From an uncultured Pelagibacteraceae bacterium (GTDB taxonomy: Bacteria > Pseudomonadota > Alphaproteobacteria > Pelagibacterales > Pelagibacteraceae): DNA of 64,000 nucleotides. Shown here piece after piece: positions 36,168-43,342 of the stretch (position 1 is the first letter of the stretch; every line of letters starts with the position of its first letter). Both the position numbers and the translations under genes were made by a program. The stretch lies in NCBI GenBank assembly GCA_902615715.1, contig CACMQA010000001.1, positions 1-64,000 on the forward strand, written 5' to 3'. Under the pieces are notes generated by a model. It was given only the letters and a program-made list of their open reading frames with translations, made no database searches and was not told the origin of the DNA.

Positions 36168-36688
36168 GAAAATTTATAGTACTATTTTTACTTATTTTAA
36201 CAACAGGATGTGCAAATAAAATGAAACCTACAGATTTTAAAGATCAAAAACCAAGACTAGTCATCGAAAATTATTTATCAGGTAATGTCAAAGCATGGGG
36301 GGTATTACAAAATAGATCTGGAAAAGTTACAAGACAATTTAAAGCTGATTTAAATGGAAAATGGGATGGTTCTCAATTAATTTTAGACGAAGTTTTTGAT
36401 TGGAATGATGGGGAAAGGCAAACTCGTCAATGGACAATTAAAAAAATTGATGAACATAACTACGAGGGAACAGCCTCTGATGTAGTTGGAACAGCTAAAG
36501 GATATTCGTATGGTCCAGCTTTTAAATTTGAATATGTATTGCTGGTACCGGTTAAAGGCAAAAATATTAAAATTACTTTTGATGATTGGATCTTCATGCA
36601 GGATGACCGTGTGGCAATTAACAGAGCAACAATGACAAAATTTGGGATTAAAGTAGCAGAATTAACCGTAATGTTTGTAAAAGATTGA
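36164..36688 (+). CDS. DUF3833-family lipoprotein of fatty acid cluster
   Basis: A 174-residue protein with a lipoprotein signal whose lipobox cysteine lies in ILTTGCANKM near residue 16. The body contains GVLQNRSGKVTRQFKADLNGKW, LDEVFDWNDGERQTRQWTI and ITFDDWIFMQDDRVAINRATMTKFG, matching DUF3833 of the cyclopropane fatty acid cluster. It is likely membrane-anchored in the periplasm. It overlaps cfa by four bases and is followed two bases later by sodB. Confidence 0.88.
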   Translation: MRKFIVLFLLILTTGCANKMKPTDFKDQKPRLVIENYLSGNVKAWGVLQNRSGKVTRQFKADLNGKWDGSQLILDEVFDWNDGERQTRQWTIKKIDEHNYEGTASDVVGTAKGYSYGPAFKFEYVLLVPVKGKNIKITFDDWIFMQDDRVAINRATMTKFGIKVAELTVMFVKD

Positions 36689-36689
36689 T

Positions 36690-37274
36690 ATGTTTGAGCT
36701 TCCTAAATTAGATTACAGTAATTCAGCTCTTTCTCCAATAATGTCAGAGCAAACTTTGGATTTACATCATGGTAAACATCATCAAACCTATATTACAAAT
36801 CTAAATAACTTTATAAAAGGTTCTGAATATGAAAAATTGTCTTTGGAAGATATTATTCAAAAATCGTCAAATGAAAAAAAAGCAGGAATTTTCAACAATG
36901 CAAGCCAACATTGGAATCACAATCTTTTTTGGAAATGTATGAAACCTAATGGTGGAGGAAATATTCCATCCAAACTTGAAAATAAGATTAAAGAAGATTT
37001 TGGAGGCTTTGAAAAATTTAGGGAGGAATTTATCAATGCTGGAGTTACTCAGTTTGGATCTGGATGGTGTTGGTTGTCCTTAAAAGATGATAAGCTTGTA
37101 GTAACTAAATCACCAAATGCTGAAAACCCAATAATTCACAATATGAAACCTATATTAGGTTGTGATGTGTGGGAGCACTCATATTACTTAGATTATAGAA
37201 ATAAAAGACCAGCTTATTTAGAAAATTTTTTTGATAAATTAATCAACTGGGAATACGTTGACTCTCTTCTTTAA
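36690..37274 (+). CDS. sodB: Iron superoxide dismutase
   Basis: A 194-residue enzyme that converts superoxide to hydrogen peroxide and oxygen. Metal ligands are H26, H77, D159 and H163 (in CDVWEHSYYLDY). Q73 in NNASQHWNH occupies the position that marks iron-type enzymes, whereas manganese types carry the glutamine elsewhere. There is no signal peptide, so it is cytoplasmic. It is the end of the co-directional run that starts at gcvT and its stop abuts a convergent gene. Confidence 0.95.
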   Translation: MFELPKLDYSNSALSPIMSEQTLDLHHGKHHQTYITNLNNFIKGSEYEKLSLEDIIQKSSNEKKAGIFNNASQHWNHNLFWKCMKPNGGGNIPSKLENKIKEDFGGFEKFREEFINAGVTQFGSGWCWLSLKDDKLVVTKSPNAENPIIHNMKPILGCDVWEHSYYLDYRNKRPAYLENFFDKLINWEYVDSLL

Positions 37275-38027
37275 TTATCGTTTTACAAGTTTATCTACTA
37301 AAAATAAATAAAGTCTATAAGGTAATATTCTTAAAAATTTTAAAGTTAAAGTTAATCCTTTTGGGAAATGAATTTCAAAAGCATTTCCTTTTACCAAGCC
37401 ATTATAAATTTTATCTGCAGCGTATTCAGGAGTTTTTAAAAATGGCATAGGAAACTCATTTTTATCGGTCAAAGGAGTTTTGATGAAACCTGGTGAAACA
37501 ACTGAGACTCTCACTCTAAATTTTTTAAAATCAAAGTAAATACTTTCACTAAAATTAGTTAGAGCAGCTTTTGAGGGACCATAACCACTTGAATTTGGCA
37601 GACCTCTGTAACCTGCAATCGAGGAAACTATCGAAATGTGTCCAGATTTCTTATTTTTAAAATAATCTTCAACAACTTTTACACACTCGATCACTCCTAA
37701 AAAATTAACATTAATTACATTTTTAATTTTGTCAGGATCTATGCTTTGTTCGTCTTTAGGCTCGTATGTTCCGCTTGAAAACAAACATATATCTAATTCA
37801 CCGAATTCATTTAAAATATTTTTAAAAGTATTATTTATTTGAGATCTATCAGTAACGTCTAAAGGAAAAGAGGAAATATTTTCATTTTTGGCTAACTCAT
37901 CCAACAATTCTTTTCTTCTAGCTGAAACTGCAACTTTCCAACCTTCTTTTGCAAATTTTTCTGCAACTGCCTTGCCAATTCCACTACTTGCTCCAGTTAT
38001 CCAAATTTTTTTCTGATTTTCAGACAT
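37275..38027 (-). CDS. Short-chain dehydrogenase/reductase
   Basis: A 250-residue SDR with cofactor motif TGASSGIGKAVAEKFA, the strand NVNFLGVIECV, catalytic serine region SIVSSIAGYRG and the tyrosine-lysine pair in SSGYGPSKAALTNF near residue 150. VSARRKEL after strand 2 favours NADPH. A C-terminal hydrophobic tail (KFLRILPYRLYLFLVDKL) could attach it to the membrane. Substrate unknown; the family acts on many alcohols and ketones. Confidence 0.9.
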   Translation of the reverse strand: MSENQKKIWITGASSGIGKAVAEKFAKEGWKVAVSARRKELLDELAKNENISSFPLDVTDRSQINNTFKNILNEFGELDICLFSSGTYEPKDEQSIDPDKIKNVINVNFLGVIECVKVVEDYFKNKKSGHISIVSSIAGYRGLPNSSGYGPSKAALTNFSESIYFDFKKFRVRVSVVSPGFIKTPLTDKNEFPMPFLKTPEYAADKIYNGLVKGNAFEIHFPKGLTLTLKFLRILPYRLYLFLVDKLVKR

Positions 38028-38051
38028 TAATTAGTTATATCTTATAAAGTT

Positions 38052-38513
38052 GTGAAAAATAAATACTTATCTTTAATAATTATTCTATTAATAACCTTTA
38101 TTGCACCGATGATCGGCGGTTATGCGACATCAGCTTTTAAAGAACCCTGGTACTCACAAATCATTTTACCAAGTTTTAATCCTCCAAGTTGGGTATTTGC
38201 TCCTGTATGGTCAACATTATATTTTTTAATGTCACTTGCAATTTGGAAAGTATGGATAAAATCTTTTGAAAAAAAATTATTGAAAATTTACTTTATTCAT
38301 TTATTTTTTAATAGCACATGGAGTGTAGTATTTTTTGGTTTTCACTTAATTGGCATAGCTCTGATAAATTTAATAATTATATTAATATTTATTATAATTT
38401 TAATGAAACAATATCTTTCTAGAGATAAAATGAGTTTTTATTTAATGATCCCTTATTTAGCTTGGTCAAGCTACGCACTAATTCTCAATAGTTCAATTTT
38501 TCTATTAAACTAA
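38052..38513 (+). CDS. tspO: TspO/MBR-family protein
   Basis: A 153-residue five-helix membrane protein. Landmarks are APMIGGYATSAFKEPWYSQIILPSFNPPSWVFAPVWSTLYFLMSLAIWKVW near the N-terminus and HLFFNSTWSVVFFGFH near residue 85. The start is a GTG. TspO binds porphyrins and affects tetrapyrrole and stress signalling; it is common in marine alphaproteobacteria. The 24-base gap to the divergent SDR gene leaves little room for two promoters. Confidence 0.93.
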   Translation: MKNKYLSLIIILLITFIAPMIGGYATSAFKEPWYSQIILPSFNPPSWVFAPVWSTLYFLMSLAIWKVWIKSFEKKLLKIYFIHLFFNSTWSVVFFGFHLIGIALINLIIILIFIIILMKQYLSRDKMSFYLMIPYLAWSSYALILNSSIFLLN

Positions 38514-38980
38514 AACCATCTTACTGGGTAATTTCTTTTCAAAATATAACGATTTATTATCACAGATAAAATAATGATGACCATTGAACCAACTACTACT
38601 GGGAAAATAATATATCCAAATGATACATCAGCAAATAAAGCTATTAACGGGTTTGCAGCCGCAGGAGGGTGTATTATTTTAAAATACATCATTAGTGTTA
38701 CAGTAGTCCCAACTGATAATCCAAGTGTTAGATAAGATATTCCTAAAAACTCATTAAAAAGTATTCCTATCACGATTGCTAATAAGTGGCCAAAAAAAAC
38801 ATTTGCGGGCTGAGCAAATTCACTATCATGAAACACCAACACAATTAAAGTAGACGATCCAAAAGAAAATATTAACCAAAAGCCTGTGGATGTTTCAAAG
38901 CTAAGGAAAGATAGAATTCCAATAATAATTGAAGCAAATATTCCTGCGAGCAAAGGTTCTAATTTTTTTGATATTTTCAT
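38510..38980 (-). CDS. HPP-family membrane protein
   Basis: A 156-residue protein with four to five helices. The family-naming motif is present in MYFKIIHPPAAANPLIALFAD, with SFGSSTLIVLVFHDSEFAQPANVFFGHLLAIVIG earlier. Some HPP proteins transport nitrite into organelles or cells, so a small-anion role is possible. I chose the ATG at 38980 (KISKKLEPLLAGIFAS) because a longer frame to 39034 would run into the divergent gene and adds a non-family tail. Confidence 0.87.
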   Translation of the reverse strand: MKISKKLEPLLAGIFASIIIGILSFLSFETSTGFWLIFSFGSSTLIVLVFHDSEFAQPANVFFGHLLAIVIGILFNEFLGISYLTLGLSVGTTVTLMMYFKIIHPPAAANPLIALFADVSFGYIIFPVVVGSMVIIILSVIINRYILKRNYPVRWF

Positions 38981-39015
38981 ATATATTTTTTTTTTAATTA
39001 AGCTATATACACATA

Positions 39016-39810
39016 ATGGATTATAATAAACCATTCAACTTTCTTAAAAATTTACCACCTAAGTTGAACTTATTTTATAAAACAAAATCTAAATCTGGCT
39101 TAGTGGTTAGTAATAAATCAAAGTCAAAAAAAGATTTCGATCCTGTAACAAATTTTGATAGAGCATTTGAAAAATATATACGCTCACTAATAAATAAAAA
39201 ATTTCCAAAAGACGCTATTATAGGAGAGGAATTTGAAGATAAATTTTCATCAAATGATTATAAATGGTCTATTGATCCAATAGACGGTACAAGAGCTTTT
39301 GTTATTGGAGCACCTACGTGGTCAAATTTAATAAGTTTGTCTTTTGAAGAAAGATCTTTAATAGGCTTAGCTAATTTCCCAGAGCTAGATAAATATTACA
39401 TAAATGATAAAAAAAAATCTTACTGTTATAAAAACAAAAAAAAATTTATTTTAAAATCATCAAATAATGATAATTTAAAAACAGTTAAGATAATTGGAAA
39501 TTTTCATGGAACATTAAGTTACGAGAAACAACGTAAAGTGATTAAAAAATTTGGTTGGTCATTCAGATTAGCTGGGTTTGATGCTCTGAATTATTGTTTA
39601 TTAGCTGAGGGAAAAGTTGATGCTGTAATTGAGGCAAACTTAAAACCTTATGACATACTCCCTTTGATACCAATAATAAAAAATTCTGGAGCAATAGTTA
39701 CAAATTGGAATAATGAACCAGCAGAGAAAGGTGGAAATATTCTAGCAACATCTAACAAAATTTTGCATAATAAGATTTTAAATTTGTTAAAACCGTTTAC
39801 CAAAAAATAG
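39016..39810 (+). CDS. Inositol-monophosphatase-family phosphatase (HisN-like)
   Basis: A 264-residue enzyme of the Mg-dependent phosphatase superfamily. Metal sites: DPVTNFDRAFEKYI near residue 47, IIGEEFEDKF with the conserved glutamate pair near residue 75, SIDPIDGTRAFVIGAPTW near residue 92, and AVIEANLKPYDILPLIPI near residue 208. The GTRAFVIG stretch and the late PYD motif favour histidinol phosphatase of the HisN type over CysQ, which is encoded separately at 57129-57914. The match to HisN is by pattern only. Confidence 0.78.
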   Translation: MDYNKPFNFLKNLPPKLNLFYKTKSKSGLVVSNKSKSKKDFDPVTNFDRAFEKYIRSLINKKFPKDAIIGEEFEDKFSSNDYKWSIDPIDGTRAFVIGAPTWSNLISLSFEERSLIGLANFPELDKYYINDKKKSYCYKNKKKFILKSSNNDNLKTVKIIGNFHGTLSYEKQRKVIKKFGWSFRLAGFDALNYCLLAEGKVDAVIEANLKPYDILPLIPIIKNSGAIVTNWNNEPAEKGGNILATSNKILHNKILNLLKPFTKK

Positions 39811-39811
39811 A

Positions 39812-40333
39812 ATGATAAACATATTTTTAAATAGAATATTTAGAGCAATTAAAATTGATATTGAATTGTTTGAAGAAGTTGAAAAGGATAAAAATGCAAC
39901 TTTTCAGGCAGGTGCTGTAGTAGTCTTATCTAGTTTGGCTGCAGGTGTTGGTTCAATTCATTTAGGAGCTTCTAATTTTCTAATAGCACCAGCACTTTCA
40001 TTATTAAGCTGGTATGTATGGGCTTATGTAATTTATTTTGTTGGAGCGAAACTTTTTGGGGGAATTAAAACAAAAAGTAATCATGGAGAACTTTTAAGAA
40101 CGATCGGCTTTTCAAGTGCACCAGGATTAATTAGAGTTTTTGGGATTACACCAGAGTTAATGACAGTTACATTTATTGGTTCTGCTTTTTGGATGCTTGC
40201 TTGCATGGTTGTGGCAGTAAAAGCAGCTTTAGATTACGACAGTCTTTGGAAAGCATTTGGAGTAGTTGTAGTTTCCTGGTTGTTTCAAGCCTTTTTCTTA
40301 TTCTTAGTGATAGTTCTATTTAAAGGGATTTAA
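39812..40333 (+). CDS. Yip1-family membrane protein
   Basis: A 173-residue protein with a short cytoplasmic N-terminus followed by five helices. The pattern FRAIKIDIELFEEVEKDKNATFQAGAVVVLSSLAAGVG and GELLRTIGFSSAPGLIRVFG is typical of bacterial Yip1/DUF1282 proteins. No function is known. It begins two bases after the phosphatase gene, and its stop overlaps a small convergent gene by four bases. Confidence 0.8.
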   Translation: MINIFLNRIFRAIKIDIELFEEVEKDKNATFQAGAVVVLSSLAAGVGSIHLGASNFLIAPALSLLSWYVWAYVIYFVGAKLFGGIKTKSNHGELLRTIGFSSAPGLIRVFGITPELMTVTFIGSAFWMLACMVVAVKAALDYDSLWKAFGVVVVSWLFQAFFLFLVIVLFKGI

Positions 40334-40494
40334 ATAGGGAATATTGTTTTAGCTAAATTACAACTTTTACAAATCTTGTAGCCGTGCATAATTAAGTTTT
40401 GCGTAACACTTTCATCCTCTTTTTTACATTGTTCACAGAAATTGTCTGTTTTTTCCTTGTTATCTTGTAAGACAATATGGTCATCGTTTTTCAT
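40330..40494 (-). CDS. 54-residue protein with paired CxxC motifs (zinc-ribbon-like microprotein)
   Basis: A small gene that occupies the gap between the Yip1-like and msrA genes on the minus strand. It starts with ATG at 40494 and encodes 54 residues with C20-x-x-C23 and C42-x-x-C45, a spacing that suggests one bound zinc ion, plus an acidic, disordered N-terminus. The codon use matches the neighbours and the frame spans the whole gap. I do not recognise a family. It is transcribed away from msrA across 23 bases. Confidence 0.6.
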   Translation of the reverse strand: MKNDDHIVLQDNKEKTDNFCEQCKKEDESVTQNLIMHGYKICKSCNLAKTIFPI

Positions 40495-40517
40495 TTTATT
40501 TAAGATATCATAATTTA

Positions 40518-41087
40518 ATGAAAAAAGTTCTAATAATTTTTATGTTTTTATTCCATTTTAATTTAAACGCTGATGAAAATAAAAAAGTTTATTTTGCGGG
40601 CGGTTGCTTTTGGTGCATGGAAGAATCATTTGACCAAGTTAAGGGCGTGGTTTCAACTATTTCAGGTTATTCAGGTGGACATTTAAAGAATCCAAAATAT
40701 GCCGATGTTATTTATACTGACTCAGGTCATGTTGAAGCAGTAGAAATTACTTATGACCCAAACATTATTAATTACGAAGAGCTTTTAAATGTGTATTGGG
40801 AAAATATAGATCCCTTTGATGCTAATGGACAGTTTTGTGACAAAGGTAAAAGCTATAGGTCAGTAATTTTTTTTGAAGACCAAGAACAAAAAAAAATGAT
40901 TGATAAATCTTTTAACCAATTACAAAATAAATTTAATAAGAAAATAGTAACTTTAGTGTGGAAATTTGAAAAATTCTACAAAGCAGAAACTTATCATCAA
41001 GATTACTACGAAAAAAATTTTATTAGATATTTAATGTATAAAAAGGGTTGTCAAAGAGAGGAAGCTTTAAAGAAAATATGGAATTAA
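40518..41087 (+). CDS. msrA: Peptide methionine sulfoxide reductase MsrA, exported
   Basis: A 189-residue protein with an N-terminal signal peptide of about 18 residues and then the active site FAGGCFWCMEESFDQVKGV (C30 as the nucleophile, C33 nearby). Further landmarks are SGYSGGHLKNPKYADV, GHVEAVEITYDP, and YWENIDPFDANGQFCDKGKSYRSVIFF. It reduces methionine S-sulfoxide. The signal peptide indicates a periplasmic repair role, less common than the cytoplasmic form. It overlaps the DUF4864 gene by ten bases. Confidence 0.95.
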   Translation: MKKVLIIFMFLFHFNLNADENKKVYFAGGCFWCMEESFDQVKGVVSTISGYSGGHLKNPKYADVIYTDSGHVEAVEITYDPNIINYEELLNVYWENIDPFDANGQFCDKGKSYRSVIFFEDQEQKKMIDKSFNQLQNKFNKKIVTLVWKFEKFYKAETYHQDYYEKNFIRYLMYKKGCQREEALKKIWN

Positions 41088-41533
41088 AAAAAATATACTT
41101 TTTTATTATTATAATTTTATTTAGTAGTGAACTTAATGGAGAAACCATCGCCCCAAATAAAAAATTATTACCTTACGATGTTGTTAAAATACAATTAGAA
41201 GCACTTAAAAATAATAATAAAGATGATGATGGCATAAAACAAACTTGGTTATTTGCCCATCCTGATAATAAAAAAATCACGGGACCATACGAACGATTTA
41301 GAATTATGATTTATGGAGCTCAGTATAGATCATTGCTGAATCATTCTTCACATAAAATTAATCTAATAATGAATACTCCTAATAAACATATTTTTAAAAT
41401 TGAAATATTAGCAAAAGATAAACAATTATTGTCCTATGAATGGCATGTTCAAAAGGCTTCTGAAAAAAATTGTAAAGATTGTTGGTTTACTTCTGGAGTT
41501 TCAATGCCGATGGATCAAGGAAATACTATTTAA
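41078..41533 (+). CDS. DUF4864-family secreted protein
   Basis: A 151-residue protein with a signal peptide ending near LNGE and a DUF4864 domain: PYDVVKIQLEALKNN, then DDGIKQTWLFAHPDNKKITGPYERFRIMI and a final segment SYEWHVQKAS. I chose the ATG at 41078 because it gives a clean signal peptide. DUF4864 genes are often found near photolyase or cryptochrome genes; the same is true here. Function unknown. The stop shares one base with the next start. Confidence 0.85.
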   Translation: MELKKIYFFIIIILFSSELNGETIAPNKKLLPYDVVKIQLEALKNNNKDDDGIKQTWLFAHPDNKKITGPYERFRIMIYGAQYRSLLNHSSHKINLIMNTPNKHIFKIEILAKDKQLLSYEWHVQKASEKNCKDCWFTSGVSMPMDQGNTI

Positions 41534-41733
41534 TGAGAAAACCACCTTTTGTAGTTAGATATTTTATAATAGGAGCTATTTTAGTTTTGCCACCAATACT
41601 CAGCACGCATTACGGAACAATTTTTTTAGGAAAAGATAATGGCGTTCTTTTAGGGTTTAGCGTCGGTATTATTTGTGTTTCATTTGCTTGTTGGAAGCTA
41701 TTTATTGATGGTTGGAGGGATGACGAAGATTAA
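41533..41733 (+). CDS. 66-residue membrane protein in photolyase cluster
   Basis: A small protein with two hydrophobic helices, the first FIIGAILVLPPILSTHYG, the second GVLLGFSVGIICVSFACW, and an acidic WRDDED end. It overlaps DUF4864 and the photolyase gene by one base each, so it is translated as part of that operon. I do not recognise a family; the tight coupling makes it a real gene. Confidence 0.75.
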   Translation: MRKPPFVVRYFIIGAILVLPPILSTHYGTIFLGKDNGVLLGFSVGIICVSFACWKLFIDGWRDDED

Positions 41734-42869
41734 TGAAATTCGAAATTTCGAGAGACGGAGCTTTAAAACAACTCGATGCTTTTATAAACAGTCAATTAGC
41801 AAATTATAGTTTCAAAAGAAATTTTGATTTAGGGCCAAAAGACAAATCAAATGTATCTTGCTTATCACCTTATATTTCTCATAGATTAATTACCGAATAT
41901 GAAGTCGCAAAGACAGTTTTAGCAAAGTTTCCATATCAAAAAGTTGAAAAATATATCCAAGAAATATTCTGGAGAGTTTATTGGAAAGGTTGGTTAGAAC
42001 TTAGACCTCAAGTTTGGACTGACTTTATAGAAGATTTAAAAGGATTGAAGGAAGATGACAATTATAAAAAGGCAATCAATGGCGAAACTCAAATTGAATG
42101 TTTTAATGATTGGGTAAAAGAGCTTAAAGAAAATAATTATTTACATAATCATACAAGAATGTGGTTTGCTAGCATTTGGATATTTACTTTAAATTTACCT
42201 TGGCAAAAAGGAGCAGAATTGTTTATGAAACATTTATTTGATGGTGATGCTGCTTCTAACACATTGAGCTGGAGATGGGTTGCTGGACTTCAAACTAAAG
42301 GAAAGCACTACGTTGCACAATCATGGAATATAAGCAAGTTTACTAATAATAAATATAAGAATGTTCAATTAAATGAGAACGCTTTACCTGTAACAGACAA
42401 AAGAGAATATAGATTAAATCCACTTAATTTTATTACAGAAGATAATTCAAATGAAAATTTACTACTTTTTGAAAACGAATTAAATTTAGAAAATAAAAAT
42501 TTGAAAAAATATAAAAATATTTACTTAGTTTTATTAAGTAACGAGGCTCGAAAGTTAAAGTTTGATCAAAATGTAATAGAATATAAGTCAAAAATTATTG
42601 AGGACCAAAAAAAACGATTTGAAGATTTAAAAATTATAGATGAAGAAAAATTTGAAACTCTAACGGGTGAAATCAACTCTTTTGATGTCATTCACCCAAG
42701 CATTGGAGAGAACTATTCTTATTTAAATACTATAAGGAAAAAGCAAAATTTAGAATTAAATTTTATTTTGAGCGAGGAAGATAAATTTTCTTGGCAATTC
42801 GCTAATAAAGGATATTTCAATTTTAAAAACAATATTCATAAAATTTTAACTAGTTTTAATTTACAATAA
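41733..42869 (+). CDS. Photolyase-type FAD-binding domain protein, possibly domain-permuted
   Basis: A 378-residue protein. Residues 40-230 match the helical FAD-binding half of photolyases and cryptochromes: SCLSPYISHRLITEYEV, FWRVYWKGWLELR, LHNHTRMWFASIWIF, LFDGDAASNTLSWRWVAGLQT and YVAQSWNISKF. In ordinary photolyases this half comes last, after a Rossmann-like antenna domain. Here it comes first, and about 140 further residues follow (IYLVLLSNEARKLKFDQN to SWQFANKGYFNFKNNI) whose strand-helix pattern and end resemble the missing N-terminal domain. That permutation is inference. It likely repairs DNA or senses light with FAD. Confidence 0.8.
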   Translation: MKFEISRDGALKQLDAFINSQLANYSFKRNFDLGPKDKSNVSCLSPYISHRLITEYEVAKTVLAKFPYQKVEKYIQEIFWRVYWKGWLELRPQVWTDFIEDLKGLKEDDNYKKAINGETQIECFNDWVKELKENNYLHNHTRMWFASIWIFTLNLPWQKGAELFMKHLFDGDAASNTLSWRWVAGLQTKGKHYVAQSWNISKFTNNKYKNVQLNENALPVTDKREYRLNPLNFITEDNSNENLLLFENELNLENKNLKKYKNIYLVLLSNEARKLKFDQNVIEYKSKIIEDQKKRFEDLKIIDEEKFETLTGEINSFDVIHPSIGENYSYLNTIRKKQNLELNFILSEEDKFSWQFANKGYFNFKNNIHKILTSFNLQ

Positions 42870-42870
42870 T

Positions 42871-42996
42871 TTACTTAGAAGAACATTTTTTTGAACAATA
42901 TTTTACCTTCTCCCAATTAAGTCTCCATTTTTTTCTCCATGTAAAAGATTTATTACAAACTGGACAAGTTTTTTTAGGCAAATTAGTTTTTTTCAT
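42871..42996 (-). CDS. DUF2256 zinc-finger-like small protein
   Basis: A 41-residue protein with the DUF2256 pattern: [19 protein letters not shown], then a [11 protein letters not shown] end. C11, C14, C34 and C38 probably bind zinc. The ATG at 42996 overlaps the end of the DUF393 gene by 14 bases. DUF2256 genes are known companions of photolyase/cryptochrome genes, and here the gene runs convergent to the FAD-domain gene and in the same operon as another photolyase-related gene. The function is unknown; a DNA- or RNA-binding helper is possible. Confidence 0.88.
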   Translation of the reverse strand: MKKTNLPKKTCPVCNKSFTWRKKWRLNWEKVKYCSKKCSSK

Positions 42997-43342
42997 TTTT
43001 CAGAAGGTGTTTATTTTTTATAAATAAAAAATAAGCCGCAATTTCATAAAAAATATTTAATATAAAAAACATTGGTTTAATCCTAAATATTTTATATAAA
43101 AAATTATATTTAGGAACATGTTTCCAAATTATTAAAAAAGACTCTGCTCCATCAATTACTTTACCATCTTGAATAACGTGCATTCTTCTTAAAAGTTCTT
43201 CGTATGTTTTTGAAGTAATTTTTTGAGCTTCTTGATTATTGGTTACATCTATCCATTCAAGACTGTTTTCACTGTGTTTTTTGTAATGATTAATTTCAGC
43301 TCTACAAATATTGCATGAATTATTAAAAAAAACTTTAACCAT
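42983..43342 (-). CDS. DUF393/DCC-family thiol-disulfide oxidoreductase-like protein
   Basis: A 119-residue protein with the N-terminal motif [19 protein letters not shown], a CxxC near residue 10, followed by a thioredoxin-like pattern WIDVTN and the [25 protein letters not shown] segment that marks DUF393. The C-terminal part is hydrophobic. It overlaps the photolyase-related gene by eight bases and DUF2256 by 14. Redox partner unknown. Confidence 0.87.
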   Translation of the reverse strand: MVKVFFNNSCNICRAEINHYKKHSENSLEWIDVTNNQEAQKITSKTYEELLRRMHVIQDGKVIDGAESFLIIWKHVPKYNFLYKIFRIKPMFFILNIFYEIAAYFLFIKNKHLLKNEKN

